Part shown: positions 1-8,535 of the stretch, piece after piece
How positions within the stretch are numbered: the stretch's first letter is position 1
Layout of the letters: the number at the start of each line of letters is the position of its first letter
DNA from: Nonomuraea thailandensis
Lineage (GTDB): Bacteria; Actinomycetota; Actinomycetes; Streptosporangiales; Streptosporangiaceae
Length of the DNA: 64,000 bases
Direction: 5' to 3'
Assembly (NCBI RefSeq): GCF_024172165.1
Contig: NZ_JAMZEB010000002.1
Span: 12,049,501 to 12,113,500, forward strand
Made by a program: the position numbers and the translations under genes
Notes under the pieces: model-generated
Told to the model about the DNA's origin: nothing
What the model saw: the letters and a program-made list of their open reading frames with translations, nothing else
The model's database searches: none

Positions 1-18
1 TCCACTTTACGCACATCG

Positions 19-44
19 TAGGACATGGGATGTCCCACGTCCTA
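19..44. promoter_or_regulatory. Near-perfect 26-bp palindrome, candidate operator of the Opp/aldolase operon
   Basis: Eleven of 13 base pairs of this dyad match; only the central pair (31/32) and pair 25/38 fail. It lies 11 bases upstream of the ribosome binding site (AGGAGG, 56-61) of the binding-protein gene, so a bound repressor would block transcription or its first steps. Size and symmetry suit a GntR- or IclR-type dimer, but no regulator gene is adjacent inside the window. Confidence 0.55.
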
Positions 45-66
45 TATCTCTTCCCAGGAGGCAACC

Positions 67-1671
67 GTGAGCTCTGAGTTCAGTCGCCGCGACTTCCTGC
101 GTCACAGCGGGGCGGCCGGTGCGGCGGCGTTCATCGCGGCCACGCTCTCCGCTTGCTCCGGAGGCCCGGCCTCGACCGGCTCGGTCGGTGCCGGAACCGA
201 CAAGGACCTGATCACCGCCGTCATCGGATACGGCAACGACCAGAGCTGGGACCCGACGCAGACCGCCTCGGCCTTCGCCATGGCCGGCATCAACCACGTC
301 TACGAGGGTCTGCTGGACACCGACCCGATCAGCCGCGAGCCCTACCCCGCGCTCGCCACCGCGCTGCCCGCCGACCCGAACGCGACCACGTGGACGTTCA
401 CGCTCAGGGACGGCGCCAAGTGGCACGACGGGCAGCCCGTCACGGCCGACGACGTGGTCTTCACCTTCGAGCGGATCCTGGGCCCCGACAACGTGCTGGC
501 CGGCAACTTCTTCAAGTCCTGGCTGCAGGAGGTGAAGAAGATGGACGACAGGAACGTGGAGCTGGTGCTCAAGTTCCCGTTCCCCGACGCGGCGCCCCGC
601 CTGACCATCGCGAAGATCATGCCGAAGCACGTCTTCAGCCAGGCCGGCGCCTGGGACCAGGCCAAGGGCGGCAAGGCGGTGGGGTCGGGGCCGTACAGAC
701 TGACCGCGCACAACCCCAAGTCCAACACCTCGTTCGAGGCGTTCGACGGCTACAACGGGCCGCGGCCCGCCACGGTCAAGAAGATGAACTGGCTGACGAT
801 CGTGGACGCCGCCGCCCGCGTGGCCAAGATCTCCGGCGGGTCCGCCGAGGCGCAGATCGCCGACAACATCCCGTACGCCAACGTCGAGCAGCTCAAGCAG
901 CAGGGGCTGACGGTCGAGGGCGGCAAGGGCATGAACCACATGTTCCTGATGTTCAACACGGCCACCAAGCCGTTCGACGACATCCGGGTGCGCCAGGCCC
1001 TGCACTACGCCATCGACAAGCAGAAGATGATCGGCGTGGCGCTCAAGGGCCACGGCACCGCCTCCAGCTCCTTCCTCAACGAGGGCCACCCCGACCACAA
1101 GCGGGCCTCCGTCGTCTACGACCACGACCCGGAGAAGGCCAGGGCGCTGCTGAAGGAGGCCGGCGTCAGCAACCTGACGATCAACCTCATGGCCGTCAAC
1201 GTGAGCTGGATCGCCGACTGCCTGCCCACCATCGCCTCCTCCTGGGAGGCCGTCGGCATCAGGACGACGCTGGAGCCGCAGGACACCGCCGCGCTCTTCA
1301 CGAAGATGGACCAGATGCAGGAGTACCAGGTCGTCGCGGCGGCCTCGAACCCCAACCAGTTCGGCATGGACGCCGACCTGATCCTGCACTACAACTACGT
1401 GCCCGGCGGCCTGTGGATGAAGTACGCCCACTGGGACGGCACCGAGGACGCCGAGAAGCTCTTCACGATGATGGACGAGGCCGCCAAGGAGACGGACAAG
1501 GCCAAGCGCACCGAGCTGATCCACGAGTACCTGGACTTCGTGGCGGAGCAGGCCATCCTCTACCCGGTCGTGCACAACGAGCTGATGACCGCCTACGACC
1601 CGAAGAAGCTGTCCGGCATCCGCGCCCAGCCGTACCCGGGCATCAACCTGCTGCAGGCCAAGAGGACATGA
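67..1671 (+). CDS. Solute-binding lipoprotein of Opp/Dpp-type ABC transporter (SBP family 5)
   Basis: This 534-residue protein is the extracellular receptor of a peptide/nickel-type ABC importer. Its N-terminus is a Tat signal (SRRDFLR) followed by a hydrophobic stretch and a lipobox ending LSACSGG, so it is probably exported folded and lipid-anchored. The body has family-5 features such as GSGPYRLTAHNPK and the VRQALHYAIDK segment. I start at GTG 67, six bases after AGGAGG, rather than at the upstream in-frame ATG 25, which lies inside the palindrome and has no ribosome binding site. The stop overlaps the next start (ATGA), beginning a five-gene operon. The ligand cannot be read; the terminal aldolase gene suggests a sugar acid or similar rather than peptides. 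Confidence 0.9.
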   Translation: MSSEFSRRDFLRHSGAAGAAAFIAATLSACSGGPASTGSVGAGTDKDLITAVIGYGNDQSWDPTQTASAFAMAGINHVYEGLLDTDPISREPYPALATALPADPNATTWTFTLRDGAKWHDGQPVTADDVVFTFERILGPDNVLAGNFFKSWLQEVKKMDDRNVELVLKFPFPDAAPRLTIAKIMPKHVFSQAGAWDQAKGGKAVGSGPYRLTAHNPKSNTSFEAFDGYNGPRPATVKKMNWLTIVDAAARVAKISGGSAEAQIADNIPYANVEQLKQQGLTVEGGKGMNHMFLMFNTATKPFDDIRVRQALHYAIDKQKMIGVALKGHGTASSSFLNEGHPDHKRASVVYDHDPEKARALLKEAGVSNLTINLMAVNVSWIADCLPTIASSWEAVGIRTTLEPQDTAALFTKMDQMQEYQVVAAASNPNQFGMDADLILHYNYVPGGLWMKYAHWDGTEDAEKLFTMMDEAAKETDKAKRTELIHEYLDFVAEQAILYPVVHNELMTAYDPKKLSGIRAQPYPGINLLQAKRT

Positions 1672-2627
1672 CGCTCGTCGCCCGGATGCTGCTGCGGCGG
1701 CTCCTCATCCTGATCCCGCTGGTGCTCGGCGTGATCGCATTCGTGTTCATCGTGATGCGCTTCTCCGGCGTCAAGCCGGAGTACGCCTACTTCCAGGGCG
1801 CGAACCCGACCCCCGAGCAGATCCGCCAGTTCCAGGTCGAGAACGGCCTGCTGGACCCGCTGCCCGTCCGGTACGTGCGCTTCGTCGCCGACCTGGCGCA
1901 GGGAGACCTGGGCACCAGCGTGCTGACCAGGAAGCCGGTCCTGGAGTCCGTGACGACCGCGCTGCCGCTGACGTTGCAGCTCACCTTCCTCGGCCTGGCC
2001 GTGGCGGTGGTGCTGTCGCTGGTGTTCGGCGTCACGGCGGCGCTGTTCCGCGACCGGTGGCCCGACCAGGTGATCCGCATGGTGTCGCTGATCGGGGTGG
2101 CGGCTCCGGCGTTCTGGCTGGCGCTGCTGATGATCCAGTGGCTGGCGGTCGGCGAGGGGCTCTTCCCGACCGGCGGCTACATCAACCCGGCCGACTCGGT
2201 GGCCGGCTGGCTGCAGTCGATGACGCTGCCCGCCCTGTCGCTGTCGCTGCCGATCGCCGCCCAGCTCACCCGCATCATCCGCACCTCGATGGTGGAGGAG
2301 CTGGACCGCGACTACGTACGCACCGCGATCGGCAGCGGCCTGCCCATGATCGTGGTCGTCGGCCGGAACGTGCTGCGCAACGCCCTGATCAATCCGCTGA
2401 CCGTGCTCGGCCTGCGCATCGGCTACCTGATCGGCGGCACGGTGGTGATCGAGACGATCTACGGGCTGCCCGGCATGGGCCAGCTCATGATCAACGCCGT
2501 GCGTGACGGCGACCCGGCCGTCGTCCAGGGCGTGGTGCTGACCATCGCGGTCGGCTTCATGGTCGTCAACCTGGTCGTCGACATCCTCTACCTGCTGGTC
2601 AACCCCCGCCTCAGGAGTGCCACATGA
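1668..2627 (+). CDS. ABC transporter permease, DppB/OppB type
   Basis: A 319-residue inner-membrane permease with about six hydrophobic segments, the first at residues 8-30. It has the BPD_transp_1 organisation typical of OppB/DppB, with the EAA loop in the region RDYVRTAIGSGLPMIVV and the conserved ETIYGLPGMGQL near the C-terminus. It overlaps the upstream gene by ATGA, and its own stop overlaps the next start in the same way, so the operon is translationally coupled. It would pair with the permease half of the fused protein at 2624 to form the channel. Confidence 0.9.
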   Translation: MTLVARMLLRRLLILIPLVLGVIAFVFIVMRFSGVKPEYAYFQGANPTPEQIRQFQVENGLLDPLPVRYVRFVADLAQGDLGTSVLTRKPVLESVTTALPLTLQLTFLGLAVAVVLSLVFGVTAALFRDRWPDQVIRMVSLIGVAAPAFWLALLMIQWLAVGEGLFPTGGYINPADSVAGWLQSMTLPALSLSLPIAAQLTRIIRTSMVEELDRDYVRTAIGSGLPMIVVVGRNVLRNALINPLTVLGLRIGYLIGGTVVIETIYGLPGMGQLMINAVRDGDPAVVQGVVLTIAVGFMVVNLVVDILYLLVNPRLRSAT

Positions 2628-4558
2628 GACGTGGACCGACAGAGCGCCTTGCGCGGCCCGGTCTCGGCTTCCGCCGGTTGAAGCCGCTGTCGTGGGTCTC
2701 GGTCGGCATCATCGCCGTGGTCGTGCTGGCCGCGGTGCTGGCGCCGTGGATCGCGCCGCACTCGCCGTACTTCCAGGAGGCCGCCGGCGGCGGCCCGTCG
2801 GCCGAGCACTGGATGGGGCTCGACAGCGCCAACCGCGACATCCTGTCCAGGCTGCTGTACGGCGCCCGCTGGTCACTGATCATCGGCCTCGGCGCGACCG
2901 GGCTGGCTCTGGTCGCCGGGGCGGTCATCGGCGCCGTCGCGGCGACCTCGCGCAGGGCCGTGGACGAGACCCTGATGCGCGTGCTCGACGTCATCATGGC
3001 CTTCCCCGGCATCGCGCTGGCCGCGGTGCTCGTGGCCGTGTTCGGCGGCAGCATCCCCGTGCTGGTCATGGCCATGGCGTTCCTCTACATGCCGTCCGTG
3101 GCCCGGGTCGTGCGGGCCAACGTGATCGCGCAGTACGGCGAGGACTACGTGGCGGCCGAGCGCATCATCGGCGCCCGCACGCCGCACATCGTCATCAAGC
3201 ACGTCGCGATCAACTGCGCCGCGCCCGTGCTGGTGTTCTGCACGGTGATGGTGGCCGACGCGATCGTGTTCGAGGCGTCGCTGTCGTTCATCGGCGCCGG
3301 CGTGCGCCCGCCGAACCCGTCGTGGGGCAGCGTCATCGCCGACGGCAAGAACCTGGTGCTGCTCGGCGGCTGGTGGGCCACGGTCTTCCCCGGCCTGCTC
3401 ATCCTCATCACCGTGCTCGCGCTCAACATCCTGTCCGAGGGCATCTCCGACGCCTGGGCCGCCCCGGCGGCGCGCAAGGCGCAGGTGCGCAGGGACGACG
3501 ACGCGTTCGAGCAGGCCCGGCCGGGCTCCGGCGAGATCGTCGAGCTGCCGGGGCTGGAGGAGGCCGCGCGCAGGCTCGCCGAGCGGGCCCGCCCGCTGCC
3601 GCAGGGCCCGCCGATCCTCTCCGTGGAGCGGCTGCGGATCGGGTTCGCCGAGGGCGTCGACATCGTGGACGGCATCGGCTTCGAGGTGCGCCCCGGCGAG
3701 GTGCTGGGCCTGGTCGGCGAGTCCGGCTGCGGCAAGTCGCTGACCGCGCTGACCATCATGGGCCTGCAGCCGCGCGAGGCCCGCGTCAGCGGACACGTGC
3801 GCTTCGACCAGCGGGAGCTGCTCGCCGAGTCCAGGCGCGCCCGCCGCCGCCTGCTCGGCCACGAGATGGCGATGATCTACCAGGACGCCCTCTCCTCGCT
3901 GAACCCGGCCATGACCATCAAGGCCCAGCTCAAGCAGCTCACCCGGCGAGGCGGCCGGCGCACCCCCGCCGAGCTGCTCGAACTCGTCGGCCTCGACGCC
4001 CGCCGCACCCTGTCGGCCTACCCGCACGAGCTGTCGGGCGGGCAGCGGCAGCGCGTGCTGATCGCGATGGCGCTCTCGCGCGACCCCAAGCTGATCGTCG
4101 CCGACGAGCCCACCACCGCGCTCGACGTGACCGTGCAGGCGCAGGTCATCGAGCTGCTGCTGAGGCTGCGCGAGGAGCTGGGGTTCGCGCTGATCCTCGT
4201 CTCGCACGACCTGGCGCTGGTGGCCGACGTGACCGACCGCGTGGTCGTCATGTACGGCGGCCAGATCGTCGAGACCGGCGTCACCGCGTCCCTGGTCGGC
4301 AGGCCCGCCCACCACTACGCCCGCGGCCTGCTCGGCTCGGTGCTGTCGCTGGAGTCGGGGGCCGAGCGGCTCACGCAGATCCGCGGCGTGGTGCCGGCGC
4401 CGGCCGACTTCCCGCCCGGCTGCCGCTTCGCCGACCGGTGCCCGATGGCCTCGGACGTGTGCCGTACCGAGAAACCGGTCCTGGAAGGGGACGCCACGCA
4501 CCAGGTGGCCTGCCACCACCCGGCGCCGACGCTGGTGAGGAGCGAGCAGCATGCTTGA
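2624..4558 (+). CDS. Fused ABC permease (DppC type) and ATPase (DppD type)
   Basis: This 644-residue protein joins two subunits that are usually separate. Residues 1-285 form a DppC-like permease with the EAA region EDYVAAERIIGARTPHI. A linker of about 45 residues follows, then an ATPase from about residue 330 with Walker A GESGCGKS (365-372), signature LSGGQRQR, Walker B LIVADEPTTALDV and switch SHD. The C-terminus has the oligopeptide-transporter cysteine extension (CRFADRCPMA...ACHHP). The reading frame is continuous, so this is a true fusion and not a missed stop. It is coupled by ATGA to the upstream permease and overlaps the next ATPase gene by 8 bases. Confidence 0.92.
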   Translation: MRRGPTERLARPGLGFRRLKPLSWVSVGIIAVVVLAAVLAPWIAPHSPYFQEAAGGGPSAEHWMGLDSANRDILSRLLYGARWSLIIGLGATGLALVAGAVIGAVAATSRRAVDETLMRVLDVIMAFPGIALAAVLVAVFGGSIPVLVMAMAFLYMPSVARVVRANVIAQYGEDYVAAERIIGARTPHIVIKHVAINCAAPVLVFCTVMVADAIVFEASLSFIGAGVRPPNPSWGSVIADGKNLVLLGGWWATVFPGLLILITVLALNILSEGISDAWAAPAARKAQVRRDDDAFEQARPGSGEIVELPGLEEAARRLAERARPLPQGPPILSVERLRIGFAEGVDIVDGIGFEVRPGEVLGLVGESGCGKSLTALTIMGLQPREARVSGHVRFDQRELLAESRRARRRLLGHEMAMIYQDALSSLNPAMTIKAQLKQLTRRGGRRTPAELLELVGLDARRTLSAYPHELSGGQRQRVLIAMALSRDPKLIVADEPTTALDVTVQAQVIELLLRLREELGFALILVSHDLALVADVTDRVVVMYGGQIVETGVTASLVGRPAHHYARGLLGSVLSLESGAERLTQIRGVVPAPADFPPGCRFADRCPMASDVCRTEKPVLEGDATHQVACHHPAPTLVRSEQHA

Positions 4559-5540
4559 GCTGAAGGACGTGCACGTCGTGCACAGGGCCCGCTCGGGCGG
4601 CCTGCTGGGGCGCGACCGCGTGTACGCGCTGACCGCCGCGAACCTCACCGTGAGCCCCGGCGAGACGGTCGGCGTGGTGGGCGAGTCGGGCTGCGGCAAG
4701 TCCACGCTGGCCAAGGTGCTGGTGGGGCTGCAGAAACCGACCGCGGGCACCGTGACCTTCCGCGGCCGGGACCTGTGGGGGATGAAGGAGTCCGAGCGGC
4801 GCGAGCTCGTCGGGTCGAGCGTGGGAATGATCTTCCAGGATCCGTCCACGGCGCTCAACCGGCGGCTGCCGATCAGGCAGGTGCTGCGCGACCCGCTCAA
4901 CGTGCACGGCCGCGGCACCCCCGCCCAGCGCGACGCCCGCGTACGGGAGCTGCTCGACCTGGTCGGGCTGCCCGCCGGCGCGGCCGACGCGCTGCCCGGC
5001 CAGCTCTCCGGCGGCCAGCGGCAGCGCGTGGCCGTGGCCAGGGCGCTGGCGCTCGAACCCGACCTCGTCGTGGCCGACGAGCCGACCAGCGCGCTGGACG
5101 TGTCGGTGCGGGCGCAGATACTCAACCTGCTGTTGGATCTGAAGGAGCGGCTCGGGCTGGCGCTGGTGTTCGTCTCGCACGACATCCAGACGGTCCGCAG
5201 GATGAGCGACCGCGTGGTCACCATGTATCTGGGCAGGATCGTGGAGCGCACGCCGGCGCAGTCGGTGCCGCTGGGCGCGCGGCATCCGTACACCAGGGCG
5301 CTGTTCTCCGCCACGCCCGGGCTGATCTCGCCGATCAACCCGATCCCGCTGGTGGGCGTCGTGCCGTCGGCCACCAGGCCGCCGAGCGGCTGCCCGTTCC
5401 GCACGCGGTGCTGGCGCGCGGACGACGTCTGCGCCGCCGAGATGCCCGAGGCGACGGTCGAGGGCGAGCACCTGTTCCACTGCCACCATCCGGTGGCGGC
5501 AGGGGCGACCGACATCGAACTGATCCAGGAGCGAGTATGA
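4551..5540 (+). CDS. ABC transporter ATP-binding protein, DppF/OppF type
   Basis: This 329-residue ATPase is the second nucleotide-binding subunit of the importer. It shows Walker A GESGCGKST, signature LSGGQRQRVAVA, Walker B LVVADEPTSALDVS and SHD, plus the C-terminal oligo_HPY-type extension with four cysteines (CPFRTRC, DVC, CHH). It would dimerise with the ATPase half of the upstream fusion. The gene starts inside the end of the fusion gene and its stop overlaps the aldolase start (ATGA), so it belongs to the same transcript. Confidence 0.92.
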   Translation: MLELKDVHVVHRARSGGLLGRDRVYALTAANLTVSPGETVGVVGESGCGKSTLAKVLVGLQKPTAGTVTFRGRDLWGMKESERRELVGSSVGMIFQDPSTALNRRLPIRQVLRDPLNVHGRGTPAQRDARVRELLDLVGLPAGAADALPGQLSGGQRQRVAVARALALEPDLVVADEPTSALDVSVRAQILNLLLDLKERLGLALVFVSHDIQTVRRMSDRVVTMYLGRIVERTPAQSVPLGARHPYTRALFSATPGLISPINPIPLVGVVPSATRPPSGCPFRTRCWRADDVCAAEMPEATVEGEHLFHCHHPVAAGATDIELIQERV

Positions 5541-6442
5541 GTTTGTCCGGTGTCATCCCACCGGTGTGCACCCCCATGACTTCCGAGTACGAGGTGGACA
5601 CGGCTTCGCTGGTGCGGCTGGTGGACCACCTGATCGACGGCGGGGTGGACGCGCTGTTCGTGCTGGGCTCCTCCTCCGAGGTGGCCTACCTGACGGACGC
5701 CCAGCGGCGGACGGTGCTGGACACCGTCGTCGGGCACGTGGCCGGTCAGGTGCCGGTGCTGGCCGGGGTGATCGACATGACCACGCCCCGGGTGCTCGAA
5801 CACGCGCGCGTCGCCGCCGGGGCGGGGGCGTCCGGGCTGGTGGTGACGGCGCCGTTCTACACGCGCACGCATCCCGAGGAGATCCGCACCCACTTCAGGA
5901 CGATCGCCGCGCGGGGCGGGCTGCCCGTCTACGCCTACGACCTGCCGGTGTCCGTGCACACCAAGCTGAGCGCCGCGCTGGTGCTGGAGCTGGCCGCCGA
6001 GGGGGTGCTGGCCGGGCTGAAGGACTCCAGCGGCGACGACGGCGGCCTGCGCGCCGTCGTCATGGGCCGCGAGGCGCCGTTCAGTGTGCTCACCGGGTCC
6101 GAGGTGACCGTCGACTCCGCGCTGTGGATGGGCGCCGACGGCGTGGTGCCCGGGCTGGGCAACGTGGACCCGCAGGGGTACGCCGAGCTGTACCGCTGCG
6201 CCTCCCAGGGCGACTGGGAGGCGGCCAGGGCCGAGCAGGAGCGCCTGGTCAGGCTGTTCGAGATCGTCCACGTGGGCGGCGACCGGATGGGCGGCAGCTC
6301 GTCGGGGCTCGGGGCGTTCAAGGCCGCGCTGCACCTGCGCGGCGTCATCGACTGCCCGATCACCGCGCTGCCCCAGGTCCCGCTCAACGAGGACGAGGTC
6401 GGCCGGATCGGCAAGCTCCTGGCGAGCGCCGGGCTCCTCTAG
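5537..6442 (+). CDS. DHDPS-family (class I, pyruvate-type) aldolase/dehydratase
   Basis: This 301-residue TIM-barrel protein belongs to the DapA/NanA/KDG-aldolase superfamily. The Schiff-base lysine is K162 (GLKDSSGD) and the supporting tyrosine is probably Y134 (VYAYDLP). The usual carboxylate-binding GTTGE/GSTGE motif is replaced by GSSSE (44-48), so a biosynthetic DapA role is unlikely. As last gene of a dedicated importer operon it most likely cleaves or dehydrates the imported compound, for example a 2-keto-3-deoxy acid, sialic acid or hydroxyproline derivative. No nanE/nanK homologue is adjacent, and a KDG-kinase-like gene lies 4 kb away in another unit. The exact substrate is unknown. 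Confidence 0.82.
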   Translation: MSLSGVIPPVCTPMTSEYEVDTASLVRLVDHLIDGGVDALFVLGSSSEVAYLTDAQRRTVLDTVVGHVAGQVPVLAGVIDMTTPRVLEHARVAAGAGASGLVVTAPFYTRTHPEEIRTHFRTIAARGGLPVYAYDLPVSVHTKLSAALVLELAAEGVLAGLKDSSGDDGGLRAVVMGREAPFSVLTGSEVTVDSALWMGADGVVPGLGNVDPQGYAELYRCASQGDWEAARAEQERLVRLFEIVHVGGDRMGGSSSGLGAFKAALHLRGVIDCPITALPQVPLNEDEVGRIGKLLASAGLL

Positions 6443-6489
6443 GCCCGGCTCCTCCAGGCGCGGCCGCTCCAGCCGCGGCTCCTCTAGAC
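6430..6489. repeat. Four degenerate 15-bp tandem repeats between convergent genes
   Basis: Four consecutive 15-mers (6430, 6445, 6460, 6475) vary around CCGGCTCCTCTAGGC. They span the stop codons of both converging genes, the aldolase stop TAG lying in unit 1 and the reverse-strand stop in unit 4. There is no convincing hairpin, so this is probably local duplication that extended the gene ends. Confidence 0.6.
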
Positions 6490-6741
6490 ATGGCTCGCCA
6501 GCTCGGCGACGTCCTTGGCGCCGTCCTCGATCAGCTTCGAGGCCAGGTCGGACAGGGCCCGGCCGACGGCCAGCTCGTCCCCGATCCCGGGCACGGGCCG
6601 GTCGTCCGGGTTGCGGCGGGCGTGCGCCACGCTCTCGTGCCGCTTCCCGTCAGGGGTGAACAGAACGACCGTGGCCGTGGTCACGGCGTCGTCGTCATCC
6701 TCGCTGATCCAGATCTGCACGTTCCACTGCTTGTAGTCCAT
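6484..6741 (-). CDS. DUF1876 (Rv2632c/Rv1738-like) stress protein
   Basis: An 85-residue acidic-to-neutral protein matching the DUF1876 family (WNVQIWISEDD at the N-terminus, GIGDELAVGRALSDLA near the C-terminus). Mycobacterial members are induced by hypoxia and structurally resemble ribosome hibernation factors. I start at ATG 6741, preceded by a strong GGAGGAGG site. It lies 59 bases downstream of the catalase gene on the same strand, with a hairpin between them, and probably shares the oxidative/dormancy stress response of that gene. Confidence 0.8.
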   Translation of the reverse strand: MDYKQWNVQIWISEDDDDAVTTATVVLFTPDGKRHESVAHARRNPDDRPVPGIGDELAVGRALSDLASKLIEDGAKDVAELASHV

Positions 6742-6756
6742 GACGACCTCCTCCCT

Positions 6757-6788
6757 ACGTCCAGCCTCTCTCCAGGAGAGGCGGACGT
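6757..6788 (-). terminator. Intercistronic hairpin between catalase and DUF1876 genes
   Basis: A 13-bp stem (6757-6770 with 6776-6788, one bulged base at 6763) has a 5-base loop. No U-tract follows and a strong ribosome binding site comes right after it, so it could be a partial terminator or an RNA-processing/stability element that uncouples the two messages. Confidence 0.5.
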
Positions 6789-6800
6789 AAAGGTCAGTGG

Positions 6801-8459
6801 TCAGCGGTCGGCGTGGGCCGCCCGCTCGTTCGGCACGCAGTGGGTCATCTTCAGGTTCTCGACGTCGCGAGGGCCGTTCCTGCCCAGCTTGGACAGCCGG
6901 CCGCGGTCCTCGTCGGTCAGGTCCTGGCTCTGCAGCGGCTCCAGCCCCGCCACGTCGTCCGGCGTGATGCCCAGCCCCTCGCCGACGCGCAGCCCCAGGT
7001 CGTCCTCGGCGAGCAGGAAGTGCCAGACCATGCGCTCCTGGATGACCCGGTCGCACTGCTTGAGGTTGGTGACCAGGTTGGCGACGAGGTCGTCGCGCTC
7101 CCACTCCTCCATGAGCAGGTAGCGCTGGCCCGCCTGCACGTAGTCGTTGGTACGCGGGATGCGCTTGCGGGTCAGGCGGCCGGTGACGACCGGGCCCACC
7201 TCGTCCGGGTGCGGGTAGTGGGCCTCGCGCAGCCCGTCGCGGACCGAGGGCTCGTAGTTGATGTGCGGGCTCTCGCCGGCCGTGTCGACGAAGTACGTCA
7301 TCTGGCCGTCCCGCTGGTTCGTCCGGCAGGGCGCCTTGGTCTGGTTGACCGGGAGCTGCAGGTAGTTCGGGCCGACCCGGTAGCGCTGCGTGTCGCTGTA
7401 GGAGAACGTCCGGCCGACCAGCATCTTGTCGTCGGAGAAGTCCAGCCCGTCCACCAGCACGCCGGTGCCGAACGCGGACTGCTCGTTCTCGGCGAACTGG
7501 TTCTCCACGTTCCTGTTCAGCACCATCCGGCCGACCGGCAGCGCGGGGAAGTCGTTCTCCGGCCACACCTTGGTGTCGTCGAGCGGGTCGAAGTCCAGCT
7601 CGGGGTGCTCGTCGTCGCTCATGACCTGGACCAGCAGCTCCCATTCCGGGTGGTCGCCGCGCTCGATCGCGTCGTGCAGGTCCTTGGTGGCGTGGCCCAG
7701 GTCGTGCGCCTGCACGGCCGCCGCGTCCGCCTCGGTCATGCTGCGCACGCCCTGCTTCGGCATCCAGTGGTACTTCACCAGGAACGACTGGCCGTCCTTG
7801 TTGACCCACTTGTAGGTGTTCACCCCGAACCCCTGCATGTGCCGGTAGTCGGCCGGGATCCCGCGCGGGCTGAACAGGTTGACCAGCATGTGGATGCACT
7901 CCGGAGTCTGCGACATGAAGTCGAAGATCCGGTTCGGGTCCTGCCGGAAGGTGACGGGGTCCGGCTTGAGCGCGTGGATGACGTCGGGGAACTTGATCGC
8001 GTCCCTGATGAAGAAGACGGCCAGGTTGTTGCCGACCAGGTCCCAGTTGCCGTCCTCGGTGTAGAACTTGATGGCGAAGCCGCGCGGGTCGCGGGCCGTC
8101 TCGGCCGAGTCGCGCCCGCCGATCACCGTGGAGAAGCGCACCGCGACGTCCGTGCGGCTGCCCTCCTGCTGGAAGAGCTTGGCCCGGGTGTAGCGGTCGA
8201 TCGGCTCGTCGCCGAGCCTGCCGTACGCCTCGAAGTAGCCGTAGCTGAGCGTGCCCCGGGCGTGCACCACCCGCTCGGGGATGCGCTCCCGGTCGAAGTG
8301 GCTGATCTTCTCCAGGAACTGGTAGTTCTCCAGCGTCGCCGGGCCCCGCGGGCCGATCGTGCGCTGGTTCTGGTTGTCGTAGACCGGGTGCCCCTGCCGG
8401 TTGGTGAGCACCTCACGGTTGTCGTCAGGCCGCGAACCCATGCCCGAAACGTCTGTCAT
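6801..8459 (-). CDS. katA: Monofunctional haem catalase
   Basis: This 552-residue protein decomposes hydrogen peroxide in the cytoplasm. The catalytic His is H66 (VVHARG), the distal Asn lies in VGNN (N144/N145), and the proximal haem Tyr is in the RTFSYSDTQRYRVG motif. The NRNVENQFAENEQSAF segment is typical of small-subunit catalases, although the protein is somewhat longer than the usual 480-500 residues. The gene lies 76 bases downstream of a BlaI-like regulator. A GTTT-N15-GGGCAG promoter-like element at 8496-8520 would give it its own stress-responsive transcript. ATG 8459 is preceded by a modest GGAAGGAA site. Confidence 0.95.
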   Translation of the reverse strand: MTDVSGMGSRPDDNREVLTNRQGHPVYDNQNQRTIGPRGPATLENYQFLEKISHFDRERIPERVVHARGTLSYGYFEAYGRLGDEPIDRYTRAKLFQQEGSRTDVAVRFSTVIGGRDSAETARDPRGFAIKFYTEDGNWDLVGNNLAVFFIRDAIKFPDVIHALKPDPVTFRQDPNRIFDFMSQTPECIHMLVNLFSPRGIPADYRHMQGFGVNTYKWVNKDGQSFLVKYHWMPKQGVRSMTEADAAAVQAHDLGHATKDLHDAIERGDHPEWELLVQVMSDDEHPELDFDPLDDTKVWPENDFPALPVGRMVLNRNVENQFAENEQSAFGTGVLVDGLDFSDDKMLVGRTFSYSDTQRYRVGPNYLQLPVNQTKAPCRTNQRDGQMTYFVDTAGESPHINYEPSVRDGLREAHYPHPDEVGPVVTGRLTRKRIPRTNDYVQAGQRYLLMEEWERDDLVANLVTNLKQCDRVIQERMVWHFLLAEDDLGLRVGEGLGITPDDVAGLEPLQSQDLTDEDRGRLSKLGRNGPRDVENLKMTHCVPNERAAHADR

Positions 8460-8495
8460 TGCACCGTTCCTTCCCCCGGGACGAGTTTTCCCCGC

Positions 8496-8520
8496 CTGCC
8501 CTCAAGGCCGGAGCGGAAAC
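8496..8520 (-). promoter_or_regulatory. Sigma-B-like promoter of the catalase gene
   Basis: On the minus strand GTTT (8520-8517), a 15-base spacer and GGGCAG (8501-8496) resemble the actinomycete general-stress consensus GTTT-N14-16-GGGTAY, with one change in the -10. The start codon is about 36 bases downstream. Confidence 0.45.
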
Positions 8521-8535
8521 GGGCAAAGGTTGCTC

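Noticed and set aside
2873..6334. A 1153-codon open frame on the minus strand across the transporter genes
   Set aside because: It is a by-product of high GC: composition is His/Arg/Gly/Ala-rich and low complexity, and the plus strand holds clear ABC transporter and aldolase proteins.
5537..6442. Assigning biosynthetic dapA
   Set aside because: GTTGE is replaced by GSSSE and the gene is in an importer operon rather than a lysine-biosynthesis context.
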